From Methylibium sp. (GTDB taxonomy: Bacteria; Pseudomonadota; Gammaproteobacteria; Burkholderiales; Burkholderiaceae_C): a stretch of 59,097 nucleotides of DNA. The stretch spans positions 1-59,097 of the forward strand of contig NZ_JACDCW010000010.1 of NCBI RefSeq assembly GCF_013817345.1. The letters run 5' to 3'. Positions 13,189 to 22,117 of this stretch are shown here, one piece after another. The stretch's first letter is position 1; each line of letters opens with the position of its first letter. Under the pieces are notes generated by a model. That model was not told the DNA's origin. It saw nothing but the letters and a program-made list of their open reading frames with translations, and searched no databases. A program made the position numbers and the translations under genes.

Positions 13189-14535
13189 ATGTGGACACTG
13201 CCCACCCTGAACCTCGGCACGTTCCGCGCCGCCGGGCCGCTGTCGCGGCGCAAGCCGGCGCCGCCGGCCGATCCCAAGCGGCTCGACCGCATCCTGAACG
13301 GCAGCCGCCGGCTGCTGTCCGAGCGCGGCGAAGCCAACAGCTTCGCGATCGCCGCCGAATTGCTGGTCGATTTGCAGGCGCTCACGCCGGCGCAGCACCC
13401 GGCGTTCTTCGAGTTGTTGTCCGCCGAGTTCGGCCCTGATCCGCAAGCGGTGCTCGACGCCGCGCAGCGCTACGCCCGCGAGCCCGGCGCAGCGCAACTC
13501 ATCGACCTGGCCGCCAAGGTGGAGCCGCCGCGCCAGGAACTGCTGCGCCGCCTGAGCCGCGCGCCCGGCGGCACCGCGGCGATCGTCGCGCTGCGCCGCT
13601 CGTTGATCACGGCGCTGAAGGCCAAGCCGGAGCTGGCCGCCGTGGAGTCCGACTTCCAGCACCTGCTGTCGTCCTGGTTCAACGCCGGCTTCCTGCAGAT
13701 GCAGCGGGTGGATTGGGGCTCGAGCGCGGCGCTGCTCGAACGCATCATCGAGCACGAGGCGGTGCATGCGATCGACGGCTGGCGCGACCTGCGCCGCCGC
13801 CTGCAGCCGGACCGCCGCTGCTTCGCGTTCTTTCACCCGGCGCTGCCGGGCGAGCCGCTCATCTTCGTGGAGGTGGCGCTCGTGCCGGAGATGCCGGAAG
13901 CGATCGCGCCGCTGATCGACCCGGCTTCGGAGCCGGGGCCGCTGAGCGAGTTCAAGGTGGCGACCTTCTATTCGATCAGCAACTGCGAGCCCGGCCTGAA
14001 GGGCGTGTCGCTCGGCAACTTTCTCATCAAGCGCGTGGCCGAGCAGTTGAAGCAGGAGCTGCCGCAGCTCAAGAGCTTTTGCACGCTGTCGCCCATGCCC
14101 GGCTTCGCCGACTGGCTGAAGAAAAGCGACCGCTGGGCAGATCGCGGCGATTTGCCCGCCCGCCAACTACAACGGCTGACCGATGCCGATGCCGTGCTGC
14201 GCGCGGCCTTCGGGGCGGCGCTCGAGGGCTTGAGCGCCTTGGATCCGCGCACGGCCGCCGAGCCGCTTCGCGACGCGATCGAACGGCTCGCCATGCACTA
14301 CCTGGTGCACGAGTCGGTCACGCCGCGCGCCAACGCGGTGGCGAAGTTCCACCTGAACAACGGCGCGCGGCTGGAGCGGCTCAACTGGGCCGGCGACCTG
14401 GGCGCGAAGGGCCTGAAGCAGTCGCTCGGCCTGATGGTCAATTACCTCTACAACCTCGACGAGGTCGAGGCGCAGCACGAGCGCTTCGTCCACGGCGAGG
14501 TCGTCAGTTCGCGCCGCCTGGCGCGCAAGCTCTAG
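13189..14535 (+). CDS. matA: Malonyl-CoA decarboxylase
   Basis: Converts malonyl-CoA to acetyl-CoA and CO2. The 448-residue protein has the family layout: a helical N-terminal domain (about 1-170) and a GNAT-fold catalytic domain containing FYSISNCEPGL, SLGNFLIK, FCTLSPMPGF and the C-terminal NGARLERLNW segment with conserved His (HYLVHE). There is no mitochondrial-type leader, as expected for a bacterial enzyme. The C-terminus RRLARKL somewhat resembles the basic tails of the family. It is preceded by matR (2 bases apart) and followed by the Bug receptor, with matB further down, a classic mat set. Confidence 0.94.
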   Translation: MWTLPTLNLGTFRAAGPLSRRKPAPPADPKRLDRILNGSRRLLSERGEANSFAIAAELLVDLQALTPAQHPAFFELLSAEFGPDPQAVLDAAQRYAREPGAAQLIDLAAKVEPPRQELLRRLSRAPGGTAAIVALRRSLITALKAKPELAAVESDFQHLLSSWFNAGFLQMQRVDWGSSAALLERIIEHEAVHAIDGWRDLRRRLQPDRRCFAFFHPALPGEPLIFVEVALVPEMPEAIAPLIDPASEPGPLSEFKVATFYSISNCEPGLKGVSLGNFLIKRVAEQLKQELPQLKSFCTLSPMPGFADWLKKSDRWADRGDLPARQLQRLTDADAVLRAAFGAALEGLSALDPRTAAEPLRDAIERLAMHYLVHESVTPRANAVAKFHLNNGARLERLNWAGDLGAKGLKQSLGLMVNYLYNLDEVEAQHERFVHGEVVSSRRLARKL

Positions 14536-14582
14536 CCGCCCGGTTGGAGACTCCCCGCAAGAAGACCGACAGGAGACAACGC

Positions 14583-15575
14583 ATGAAGACCATTTCCCCG
14601 AACGGACGCCGCCGGGCGCTCCACGCAGCACTGGCCCTCGCAGCCGGCCTGGCCGCTCCCTGGGCCGCGGCGCAGTCGTGGCCGACCAAGCCGGTGACGA
14701 TCGTCGTGCCGTTCCCGGCCGGCGGCGGTACCGATGCGTTCGCGCGCCCGCTCACGGCGGTGCTGACCCAGCAGGTCGGCCGCCAGTTCATCATCGACAA
14801 CAAGGGCGGCGCGGGAGGAACGCTCGGCGCGAGCGTCGCCTCGAAAGCCACGCCCGACGGCTACACCTTCTTCATGGGCGCGGTGCACCACACCATCGCC
14901 CCGTCGATGTACCCGCATCTCGACTACGACCTGCAGGCCGATTTCATTCCCATCGCGCTGGTTTCGAGCGTGCCGCAGGTGATCGTGGTCCACCCGGGCA
15001 AGGTCAAGGCCAACACGCTCGGCGAGTTCATTGCCTATGCCAAGGCGAACCCCGGCAAACTGAATTACGGCTCGGCCGGCAACGGCACCTCGCACCATCT
15101 GGCGGGCGAGCTGTTCAAGCTGCAAACCAAGACCTTCATTACCCACATTCCCTACCGCGGCGCCGGGCCGGCACTGCAGGACTTGATCGCCGGGCAGGTC
15201 GATGTCATGTTCGACGGGCTCGGTTCGTCGTCCGGGCACATCAAGGGCGGGCGCATCAAGCCGCTCGCCGTGGCAGCCGCGAAGCCGGCGCCGGGATTCC
15301 CCGACGTGCCCACCAGCGTGAGCGGCGGTCTGCCGACCTACGAGGTCTCGAGCTGGTACGCGCTCTGGGCCCCCAAGGGAACGCCGCCCGAGGTGGTCGA
15401 GCGCATGACTGCCGAGGTGACGAAGGCGCTGAACACGCCCGAGCTCAAGAAGATGTGGAACAACCTCGGCTCCGAGACGCCCACCCTCACCGGCAAGGCC
15501 TTCGGCAAGTTCGTCGATGTCGAGGTCGATCGCTGGGCCGAGGTCGTCAAGGCGTCGGGCGCCAAGCTGCAATGA
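14583..15575 (+). CDS. Bug-family (TctC-like) periplasmic solute receptor
   Basis: A 330-residue tripartite-tricarboxylate-type receptor. It has a signal peptide (RRRALHAALALAAGLAAPWAAAQ) followed by WPTKPVTIVVPFPAGGGTDAFARP, the Bug hallmark loop that binds carboxylate groups. Further conserved blocks are DNKGGAGGTLGA and the NYGSAGNGTSHHLAGELF region. Bug proteins bind small dicarboxylates, so malonate is a reasonable ligand given the matA/matB neighbours, but this is inferred. No TctA/TctB membrane genes are nearby, which is common for Burkholderiales Bug genes. An AGGAG ribosome binding site precedes the start. Confidence 0.9.
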   Translation: MKTISPNGRRRALHAALALAAGLAAPWAAAQSWPTKPVTIVVPFPAGGGTDAFARPLTAVLTQQVGRQFIIDNKGGAGGTLGASVASKATPDGYTFFMGAVHHTIAPSMYPHLDYDLQADFIPIALVSSVPQVIVVHPGKVKANTLGEFIAYAKANPGKLNYGSAGNGTSHHLAGELFKLQTKTFITHIPYRGAGPALQDLIAGQVDVMFDGLGSSSGHIKGGRIKPLAVAAAKPAPGFPDVPTSVSGGLPTYEVSSWYALWAPKGTPPEVVERMTAEVTKALNTPELKKMWNNLGSETPTLTGKAFGKFVDVEVDRWAEVVKASGAKLQ

Positions 15576-15609
15576 AGCGCAGGCCTCGGCAACGGGGCGC
15601 AGCGGCGGC

Positions 15610-16398
15610 ATGAGCGGCAGCATTCGCTTCGAGCGCGACGCGGGCGATGCGCGCATCGGACGCATCGTGATCGCGCATCCGGTCAAGCTCGGTGCTATCA
15701 GTGTCGCGATGTGGCGCAGTCTGCGCGACATCGCGGCTTCGCTCGATGCGATGGTGCCGACCTTGCACTCGGTCATCGTGTGCGGCGAAGGCGGTAACTT
15801 CGCTGCCGGCGCCGACATCGCCGAGTTCCCCGACTTTCGCTTCGACCCCGACACGCTGCGTGACTATCACGAAGGTGTGATCGCCCCGGCGCTGCATGCG
15901 CTGCGGGCGACGGACGTGCCCCTCATCGCGCAGATCGAAGGCGCCTGCGTCGGTGGCGGGCTGGAAATAGCGGCCTGCTGCGATCTGCGCATCGGACAGC
16001 CGGATGCCCGCCTCGGCGCACCGGTCGCCACGCTGGGCTTTCCGATGGCGCCCGATGAGTTGGCCGCCGTGCTGGCCGCATTCGGCCGTGCCGGCGCCGC
16101 CGAGTTGTTGCTTGAAGCCGGACTGCTCGACGCCGCCAGTGCCCTTCAGCGCAGGCTTCTGCACCGCGTGGCGGACGATGCCGCGTCCGAAGCATGGGCC
16201 ACGGCGCAGCGCATCGCCCGCAATCCCGCATCGGTGGCGCGCGCCAACAAGCGCACGCTGCGCCAGCTTCTCGCCGGCGGGCCGACCGAGCCCGAGCGCG
16301 CGGCGCACTTCGGCTATGCGGCGAGCGTCACGCACCGCGAAGGCGTGGCCGCATTTCTCGAGCATCGCGCGCCCGACTTTCACGACGATCAGCGATGA
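15610..16398 (+). CDS. Crotonase-fold enoyl-CoA hydratase/isomerase-like protein
   Basis: A 262-residue crotonase superfamily member within the mat operon. The first oxyanion-hole segment is NFAAGADIAEF and the second EGACVGGGLEIAACCDLRI. The position that normally reads QPE with a catalytic Glu reads GAPVATLGF here, and the usual PGAGGTQ segment is PMAPDELAAV, so the classic hydratase residues look absent. It may act as an isomerase, thioesterase or decarboxylase-type crotonase, or on malonyl-CoA or a related thioester. The stop overlaps the matB start by ATGA. Confidence 0.85.
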   Translation: MSGSIRFERDAGDARIGRIVIAHPVKLGAISVAMWRSLRDIAASLDAMVPTLHSVIVCGEGGNFAAGADIAEFPDFRFDPDTLRDYHEGVIAPALHALRATDVPLIAQIEGACVGGGLEIAACCDLRIGQPDARLGAPVATLGFPMAPDELAAVLAAFGRAGAAELLLEAGLLDAASALQRRLLHRVADDAASEAWATAQRIARNPASVARANKRTLRQLLAGGPTEPERAAHFGYAASVTHREGVAAFLEHRAPDFHDDQR

Positions 16399-17933
16399 CT
16401 TCGAACGACAACCTTTTCGCCGCACTGCGGGACGGCTTCCCGCAGGACCTGGACCGCATCGCAATCGAAACCGACAACGGGTTGTCCTACGCGTGGGGCG
16501 ACCTGGAGCGCGGCAGCGCGATGATCGCCAACCTGCTCATGTCGCTCGAGCTGCCCGCCGGCACACGTGTCGCGGCACACACCGACAAGTCGGTCGAGGC
16601 GCTGCTCCTCTACCTGGCGACCTTGCGCGCGGGCTTCGTCTATCTGCCGCTGAACAACGCCTACCGCAAGGAGGAGCTGCGCTATTTCATCGCCAACGCC
16701 GAACCGGGCGTGGTGGTGTGCGCGGGTCGCGATTTCGGGTGGATCAGCAAGCTGGCGTTTTCGCTCGGAGTGCAGCAGGTCTTCACGCTGAACGACGACC
16801 GCAGCGGCACCCTGCTTGAACGCGCTACGCAGCACAGCGACCGGCACGACGCGGCGGTCAAGCGCAGCGACGAGCTGGCGGCGATCCTCTACACCTCGGG
16901 CACCACCGGGCGCAGCAAGGGCGCGATGCTGAGCCACGGCAACCTGCTGAGCAATGCGCGCACGCTGCAAAGCTACTGGGACTGGCAGCCGGGCGACGTG
17001 CTGATCCATGCGCTGCCGATCTTCCATGTGCATGGCCTCTTCGTTGCTTCGCACGGCGCCTTGCTGGGCGGCAGCACGATGCTGTGGTGCGCGAAGTTCG
17101 AGCCGCGTGCGGTGCTGGAACGGCTGCCGCGCGCCACGGTCTTCATGGGCGTGCCGACGCTCTACGTTCGGCTGCTGCACGAGGCCGGCCTCACGCGCGA
17201 GGCCTGTGCGCACATGCGGCTGTTCGTGTCCGGCTCCGCGCCGCTGCTGATCGAGACCTTCCGCGATTGGCAGACGCGCACCGGCCACACGATCCTGGAG
17301 CGCTACGGCATGAGCGAGACGGTGATGCTGACCTCCAACCCCGGCCGCGCGCAGGACGGCGAGCGCATCGGCGGCACCGTGGGCAAGCCGCTGCCGGACG
17401 TGCAGGTGCGCGTCGTCGGTGACGCAGGCGACGCCTTGCTGGCCGGCGAGATCGGCCGGGTCGAGGTGCGCGGGCCGAACGTCTTTCTCGGCTACTGGCG
17501 CATGCCCGAGAAAACGGCTGAAGAGTTCACCGCCGACGGCTGGTTCAAGACCGGCGACGTCGGCCGGTTTTCAGGCGACGGTTATCTGAGCATCGTGGGC
17601 CGCAGCAAGGACCTCATCATCAGCGGCGGCTACAACGTCTACCCGGCCGAGGTCGAAGGCTATCTGAACGAGTTGCCCGGCGTGGCCGAGTCGGCGGTGA
17701 TCGGCGTGCCGCATCCCGATTTCGGCGAGGCGGTGGTGGCCATGGTGGTCGCCAAACCGAACGTGGCCCTCGACGGCCACGATCTGCTGGCCGGCCTCAA
17801 GGCCCGCATCGCCGGCTTCAAGGTGCCCAAGCGGCTTTTTGTCGTCGCCGAGCTGCCCCGCAATGCGATGGGCAAGGTGCAGAAGAACCTGCTGCGCGAC
17901 GAGCACGCCGCGTTGTTCGCAGAGCCGGCCTGA
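16395..17933 (+). CDS. matB: Malonyl-CoA synthetase (malonate-CoA ligase)
   Basis: ATP-dependent adenylating enzyme of 512 residues that activates malonate to malonyl-CoA, which MatA then decarboxylates. ANL-family motifs are present: AILYTSGTTGRSKGAMLSHGNL (phosphate loop), FVSGSAPL, ERYGMSETVMLTSNP (A5), FKTGDVGRF (A7), SGGYNVYPAEVEGYL (A8), and the catalytic lysine segment NAMGKVQKN near the C-terminus. Family resemblance is to MatB rather than to long-chain ligases, and the operon supports this. Its start overlaps the crotonase stop. Confidence 0.92.
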   Translation: MTSNDNLFAALRDGFPQDLDRIAIETDNGLSYAWGDLERGSAMIANLLMSLELPAGTRVAAHTDKSVEALLLYLATLRAGFVYLPLNNAYRKEELRYFIANAEPGVVVCAGRDFGWISKLAFSLGVQQVFTLNDDRSGTLLERATQHSDRHDAAVKRSDELAAILYTSGTTGRSKGAMLSHGNLLSNARTLQSYWDWQPGDVLIHALPIFHVHGLFVASHGALLGGSTMLWCAKFEPRAVLERLPRATVFMGVPTLYVRLLHEAGLTREACAHMRLFVSGSAPLLIETFRDWQTRTGHTILERYGMSETVMLTSNPGRAQDGERIGGTVGKPLPDVQVRVVGDAGDALLAGEIGRVEVRGPNVFLGYWRMPEKTAEEFTADGWFKTGDVGRFSGDGYLSIVGRSKDLIISGGYNVYPAEVEGYLNELPGVAESAVIGVPHPDFGEAVVAMVVAKPNVALDGHDLLAGLKARIAGFKVPKRLFVVAELPRNAMGKVQKNLLRDEHAALFAEPA

Positions 17934-17945
17934 ACCGGCGGCCTG

Positions 17946-18389
17946 TCACTGGCTGATCTGCCGGCCCGCTTCGACCTGCGACTCGAAATAGCGCTGCCCG
18001 CTGAAGGCGATGGTGGCGATCAACACAGTCGAGCCGACCGTCAAGGCCGCGAGGACGCCCAGCACCGCGAGCCAGCCGCTGCTTGTTGCGGCCGCACCGG
18101 CGTTGAAGCGCGCGTTCCACTTCTCGTCGGGCATGAGGCCATACACGATGGCCGCCAGCATGCTGGCCGAGAGTGCCAGCCCGAGCAGCGGAATCAAGGC
18201 CCAGGCAAGACGGTCGTCGTGGCCGAGTTCGAGCATGCGCCACACGCCGTAGGCGCCGAGCAGCGCCGGTGGCAGGTGCAGCCAGCCCCAGATGTCCTTC
18301 GGGCCGTGCAGGTAGAAGCGGTGCAGACCCAGGCTGCCGGCGACGAAGGCGAGCCAAGTGGCGAGCGTCTTCGATTTAGCCGCGTTCAT
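17946..18389 (-). CDS. TM2-domain membrane protein
   Basis: A 147-residue inner-membrane protein. The N-terminal TM2-like segment KTLATWLAFVAGSLGLHRFYLHG is followed by a second hydrophobic hairpin (LHLPPALLGAYGVW) and two more helices (about 66-88 and 107-130), giving roughly four transmembrane segments. Function is unknown. Its ATG overlaps the stop of the upstream GNAT gene (ATGA), so the two are coupled. It converges on matB with only 12 bases between stops. Confidence 0.8.
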   Translation of the reverse strand: MNAAKSKTLATWLAFVAGSLGLHRFYLHGPKDIWGWLHLPPALLGAYGVWRMLELGHDDRLAWALIPLLGLALSASMLAAIVYGLMPDEKWNARFNAGAAATSSGWLAVLGVLAALTVGSTVLIATIAFSGQRYFESQVEAGRQISQ

Positions 18390-18958
18390 GCAGCGGTGGC
18401 CGGCTGCGGGCCGTCGCCGACGGGCGCGCTGTCACCCAGCCCCAGCGCGCGCTGCAGGATCACCACGTCGAGCCAGCGGCCGAACTTCCATCCGGCCGAG
18501 CGCATCGTGCCCACGTCGGTGAAGCCGAGCGAGCGGTGCACACCCACCGAAGCGGCGTTGGCGCTGTCGCCGATCACCGCGAACATCTGCCGTGCACCGA
18601 GCGCTTCGCAGCGCGCGACCAGCTCGGCCAACAGCAGCCGGCCGACGCCGCGGCCTTGCGCTTCAGGCGAGAGGTAGATCGAATCCTCGAGCGCGAAACG
18701 GTAGGCCGTACGGGGCCGGAAGTGGTTGGCATAGGCGAAGCCGAGCACCGTGCCGGCCTGCTCGGCCACCAGCCACGGCAGCCCTTTGGCCAGCACTTCG
18801 TTGCGGCGGCGGGCCATTTCATCCAGGCCGGGTGCAGCGAGCTCGAAGGTGCCGCTGCTGTGTTCCGTGTGCCAGCCGTAGATCGTGCCGATGGCCGGCA
18901 GGTCGGCGGCACGGCTGGGCCGCAACAGCAGGGTTTGAAGCGGGACGGGTTCGCTCAT
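18386..18958 (-). CDS. GNAT N-acetyltransferase, phosphinothricin-acetyltransferase (Pat/Bar) type
   Basis: A 190-residue acetyltransferase. The N-terminus LLRPSRAADLPAIGTIYGWHTEHSSGTFE, SIYLSPEAQGRGVGRLLL (acetyl-CoA pyrophosphate loop) and the C-terminal HRSLGFTDVGTMRSAGWKFGRWLDVVILQR match the Pat/Bar/MddA family, which N-acetylates phosphinothricin or methionine derivatives. The physiological substrate is probably methionine sulfoximine/sulfone or an amino-acid analogue. The ATG at 18958 was chosen; an in-frame start at 18967 adds three residues. It is divergent from rpsP and overlaps the TM2 gene. Confidence 0.86.
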   Translation of the reverse strand: MSEPVPLQTLLLRPSRAADLPAIGTIYGWHTEHSSGTFELAAPGLDEMARRRNEVLAKGLPWLVAEQAGTVLGFAYANHFRPRTAYRFALEDSIYLSPEAQGRGVGRLLLAELVARCEALGARQMFAVIGDSANAASVGVHRSLGFTDVGTMRSAGWKFGRWLDVVILQRALGLGDSAPVGDGPQPATAA

Positions 18959-18970
18959 CGGCAGCAAGTT

Positions 18971-18976
18971 TATAAT
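18971..18976 (+). promoter_or_regulatory. -10 box of the rpsP-rimM-trmD operon
   Basis: A perfect TATAAT hexamer lies just upstream of the divergent GNAT start and about 158 bases before rpsP. No strong -35 is evident at the expected spacing. It implies an S16 leader of about 150 nt, in which I saw no obvious protein-binding structure. Confidence 0.6.
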
Positions 18977-19133
18977 GCGCGGTTTCGGTGACTGGTGCTA
19001 TTGACGTGGCGCCTGTTCGAAGAACCGACGTAACCCACGTGTCAGCGCAAGCTGGCGTCCCCCGATTCGCAAGCCCCGAGCCGTGATGTCCACAGGCGGG
19101 CGCAGTGGATTTCGCAAACTTGAAGGAAACATC

Positions 19134-19397
19134 ATGGTCGTGATCCGACTTGCACGCGGCGGCTCCAAGAAGCGCCCCTTCTACAACATCGTTGCCGCCC
19201 CGGCGCGCAACCGCCGCGACGGCCGCTTCCTCGAGCGTGTGGGTTTCTACAACCCGGTCGCCTCCGGGGGTGAAGAGCCGCTGCGCGTGGTGTTCGACCG
19301 CGTCGATTACTGGGTCAGCCACGGCGCGCAGATGTCGCCCACCGTGGCCCGCCTGGTGCAGGACGCCAAGGCCAAGGTCGCTCCCGCAGCGGTCTGA
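19134..19397 (+). CDS. rpsP: 30S ribosomal protein S16
   Basis: An 87-residue small-subunit protein. [41 protein letters not shown] is the universal S16 N-terminal region, and length is normal. A GAAGGAAA ribosome binding site precedes the ATG; the longer in-frame start at 19083 is rejected. First gene of the conserved rpsP-rimM-trmD-rplS cluster. Confidence 0.98.
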   Translation: MVVIRLARGGSKKRPFYNIVAAPARNRRDGRFLERVGFYNPVASGGEEPLRVVFDRVDYWVSHGAQMSPTVARLVQDAKAKVAPAAV

Positions 19398-19420
19398 TTC
19401 CACAGCGACAACGGGTCGAC

Positions 19421-20008
19421 GTGGCTACTGCCTCGCAGGACGACGCCGTCGTCTGGCCCGAGGACGCCATCGAGGTCGGCCGCATCGTCGATGCCTGGGG
19501 TCTGCAGGGCGGCATCAAGGTGGTGCCGTTCTCCAGCGATCCACAGGCGTTGTTCTCGTCGCGCCGCTGGTTCTTGCAGCCGCCGGAGAACAAGCTCCCG
19601 ACTCGGGACGCGGCCCGTGTACCGAGCCTGCTGCACATCACGCAGGCGCGTTTTCAAGGCGACGTCATCGTCGCCAACGTGCGTGACCTGGCGGACCGCA
19701 CGGCGGCCGAGGCCTTGCGCGGCTGTCGAGTGTTCGTCCCGCGCGCGAGCTTCCCGAGCACGCAGGCTGACGAGTACTACTGGCACGACCTGATCGGCCT
19801 GGCGGTCGTCAACCGGGAAGGCGAGTCCCTGGGCACGGTGGCTGGCCTGCTCGACACCGGCGCGCACAGCGTTTTGCGCGTTGCGCCGGCCACAAGCGAC
19901 GCGGCCAGCGACGCCAGCGAGCGATTGATTCCCTTCGTTGCAGCCTACGTCGATGGGGTCGATCTGACGGAGCGCCGGATCACGGTCGATTGGGGCCTCG
20001 ATTACTGA
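19421..20008 (+). CDS. rimM: Ribosome maturation factor RimM
   Basis: A 195-residue factor for 16S rRNA processing and 30S assembly that binds S19. The N-terminal domain begins [24 protein letters not shown] (about 18-41), and the C-terminal PRC-barrel domain contains [25 protein letters not shown] and the terminal [26 protein letters not shown]. The start is a GTG at 19421, 23 bases after rpsP. An Asp/Ala/Ser-rich insertion ([11 protein letters not shown]) is a lineage detail. Operon with trmD, 10 bases downstream. Confidence 0.97.
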   Translation: MATASQDDAVVWPEDAIEVGRIVDAWGLQGGIKVVPFSSDPQALFSSRRWFLQPPENKLPTRDAARVPSLLHITQARFQGDVIVANVRDLADRTAAEALRGCRVFVPRASFPSTQADEYYWHDLIGLAVVNREGESLGTVAGLLDTGAHSVLRVAPATSDAASDASERLIPFVAAYVDGVDLTERRITVDWGLDY

Positions 20009-20018
20009 GGCGCGGTAC

Positions 20019-20780
20019 ATGCGCTTCGACGTCCTGACGCTGTTTCCCGAATGGTTCGCCCCGCTGCGCACCGTGGGCATCACACGGCGCGCCTTCGATG
20101 GCGGCGGCGTGGATCTGCACCTGTGGCCGTTGCGCGACTTTGCCGACGACGCCTATCGGCGGGTCGACGACCGCTGCTTCGGCGGCGGCCCGGGCATGGT
20201 GATGCTGGTCGAACCGCTGGAGCGTGCGCTGGCCGCGGCACGCAGCGCTCAAGTCGAGGCAGGTGCGCCGCGCACGCCGGTGCTGTTGTTCAGCCCGGCT
20301 GGAACGAAGCTGTCGCAGGCGCGTGTTGAAGCGTTGGCTGCCGGCCCTGGCGCGGTGCTGGTGTGCGGGCGCTACGAAGGCATCGACCAGCGCTTCATCG
20401 AGCGCCATGTCGATGAGGAACTGAGCCTGGGCGATTTTGTGCTTTCCGGCGGCGAAATGGCCGCGCTTGCGCTGCTCGACGCGACGGCCCGGTTGCAGCC
20501 CGGCGTGCTGCGCGATCCAGAGTCGCATCGTCAGGACAGCTTCTCGGACGGTCTGCTCGACTGCCCGCATTACAGCCGGCCTGAGCGGCTGGGCAGCGCT
20601 GCACTGGATACCGTGCCCTCGGTGCTGCTGTCGGGTCATCACGCCGAGATTGCACGCTGGCGGCGCGAGCGCCAACTCGAACTCACCGCGCGGCGCCGAC
20701 CCGACCTGATCGAAGCGGCCCGCGTGGCGGGACGCCTCACGCCCGCCGACGAGCGCTACCTGGGCGGGCTGCCTCTATAA
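20019..20780 (+). CDS. trmD: tRNA (guanine-N1-)-methyltransferase TrmD
   Basis: Methylates G37 of tRNAs using S-adenosylmethionine, preventing frameshifting. The 253-residue protein has the SPOUT trefoil-knot motifs [11 protein letters not shown] and [14 protein letters not shown], the FGGGPGMVM loop near residue 52, and the C-terminal domain with HYSRPE and [12 protein letters not shown]. Standard length. Its stop codon overlaps the likely -10 box of rplS. Confidence 0.98.
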   Translation: MRFDVLTLFPEWFAPLRTVGITRRAFDGGGVDLHLWPLRDFADDAYRRVDDRCFGGGPGMVMLVEPLERALAAARSAQVEAGAPRTPVLLFSPAGTKLSQARVEALAAGPGAVLVCGRYEGIDQRFIERHVDEELSLGDFVLSGGEMAALALLDATARLQPGVLRDPESHRQDSFSDGLLDCPHYSRPERLGSAALDTVPSVLLSGHHAEIARWRRERQLELTARRRPDLIEAARVAGRLTPADERYLGGLPL

Positions 20781-20781
20781 T
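20776..20781 (+). promoter_or_regulatory. -10 box upstream of rplS
   Basis: A perfect TATAAT overlaps the trmD stop codon, 81 bases before the rplS ATG. It suggests an rplS-specific promoter in addition to readthrough from rpsP. Confidence 0.5.
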
Positions 20782-20861
20782 CTGCGATTTTTCGATCCTC
20801 TGCCCGGCCCTGGCCACTTCGGCCCAGCGATGCGCGTGCATGATCATCAGGAGCCAAACCC

Positions 20862-21215
20862 ATGGACTTGATCCAAACCCTCGAGCAGGAAGAGATCGCT
20901 CGCCTGAACAAGACGATTCCGCCTTTCGCCCCCGGCGACACGGTGATCGTTAGCGTCAAGGTGGTCGAAGGCACGCGCAAGCGGCTGCAGGCCTACGAAG
21001 GCGTCGTGATTGCCAAGCGCAATCGCGGCCTCAACAGCGCGTTCATCGTGCGCAAGATCTCCAGCGGCGAAGGCGTCGAGCGCACGTTCCAGCTCTACAG
21101 CCCGCTGATCGCAGCGATCGAGGTCAAACGCCGCGGCGACGTGCGCCGCGCCAAGCTCTATTACCTGCGCGAGCGTAGCGGCAAGTCGGCGCGCATCAAG
21201 GAAAAGCTCGGCTGA
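20862..21215 (+). CDS. rplS: 50S ribosomal protein L19
   Basis: A 117-residue large-subunit protein at the 30S-50S interface. Conserved segments are [57 protein letters not shown], split across the chain, and the terminal [23 protein letters not shown] clear AGGAG ribosome binding site precedes the ATG. Last gene of the S16 cluster. Confidence 0.98.
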   Translation: MDLIQTLEQEEIARLNKTIPPFAPGDTVIVSVKVVEGTRKRLQAYEGVVIAKRNRGLNSAFIVRKISSGEGVERTFQLYSPLIAAIEVKRRGDVRRAKLYYLRERSGKSARIKEKLG

Positions 21216-21332
21216 TGAAGTCGAAGTCGCCCGCGGGCGCGAGCTCCGGGCCGCGCTTCAGCGCGAAGCAATTTTGGCGCGGCCCCGCGCAGCCGGCCAT
21301 ATCGAACGCCGGCCTGCCTTCAGCCTGATTCG

Positions 21333-21376
21333 ACCGCCACATCAACCGCTGCGCCATCCCGGCCTGGCGGTTTTTT
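21333..21376 (+). terminator. Terminator-like hairpin immediately before nudL
   Basis: Arms ACCGCCA (21333-21339) and TGGCGGT (21365-21371) enclose a 25-base loop and run into six T residues. The T run ends one base before the nudL start codon. It probably ends the rplS transcript and could also attenuate entry into nudL. Confidence 0.6.
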
Positions 21377-21377
21377 C

Positions 21378-22067
21378 ATGTCCAGACTGCCCGTTTTCGA
21401 TCCGGAAGAGCTTCCCGTGATTGCAGCGGTGGGCGATCTGCCGCCGGTACCCGCCGAGCGGCTGACGCCTGCTGCCTTGCGCGAGCGCTTCCGTGCGCCG
21501 CCGGTCTGGCAGCCCGAGCTTTTGGCCGATCGCCCGGGACTGCAGCGCACGCCGGCGCGGGCCTCGGTGCTCGTCGCACTCGTGCTGCGCGATGAGCTCA
21601 CCGTGCTGCTGACGCGCCGCACCGATCACCTACGACACCACGCGGGGCAGATCAGCTTTCCCGGCGGGCGCGCCGAGCCGGGCGATGCGGATTGCCTTGC
21701 CACTGCCTTGCGCGAGGCGCAGGAAGAAGTTGGGCTGGCGCCGAGCGAGGCCGAGGTGATCGGCCTGCTGCCGCAGTACACAACCGTTACGCAGTTCGTC
21801 GTCACGCCGGTGGTCGCGTTGGTCACGCCCGCCTTCACGCTGCGGCCCGACCCGGGCGAGGTCGACGAGGTGTTCGAGGTGCCGCTCGCCTTCCTGATGA
21901 ACCCGGCGCACCACGAGCGCCGCGGCATCGAGATCGAGGGGGCGACCCGCGAGTTCTTCAGCATGCCGTGGTCGGGCGCGGACGCACTCGGCGCGTCGCG
22001 CCGCTACTTCATCTGGGGTGCGACCGCAGCCATGCTGCGCAACTTCTACCGCTTCCTCAGCGCCTGA
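21378..22067 (+). CDS. nudL: NUDIX hydrolase, coenzyme A pyrophosphatase NudL type
   Basis: A 229-residue CoA pyrophosphatase, predicted to cleave CoA to phosphopantetheine and 3',5'-ADP. The Nudix box reads GGRAEPGDADCLATALREAQEEVGL, with the preceding HHAGQISFPGGR typical of the NudL/UPF0035 group. The N-terminus (RLTPAALRERF) is also conserved. No ribosome binding site can be placed because a T-tract directly abuts the ATG. Confidence 0.9.
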   Translation: MSRLPVFDPEELPVIAAVGDLPPVPAERLTPAALRERFRAPPVWQPELLADRPGLQRTPARASVLVALVLRDELTVLLTRRTDHLRHHAGQISFPGGRAEPGDADCLATALREAQEEVGLAPSEAEVIGLLPQYTTVTQFVVTPVVALVTPAFTLRPDPGEVDEVFEVPLAFLMNPAHHERRGIEIEGATREFFSMPWSGADALGASRRYFIWGATAAMLRNFYRFLSA

Positions 22068-22105
22068 GCGGCACGGCCGCAACGAGTGCGCGACAAGTCG
22101 CTGGC

Positions 22106-22111
22106 TATCAT
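22106..22111 (+). promoter_or_regulatory. -10 box adjoining the CobD-like gene (possible leaderless start)
   Basis: TATCAT ends 6 bases before the ATG at 22118, so transcription would start at or next to the start codon. No purine-rich ribosome binding site is visible. Confidence 0.45.
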
Positions 22112-22117
22112 CGAAGC

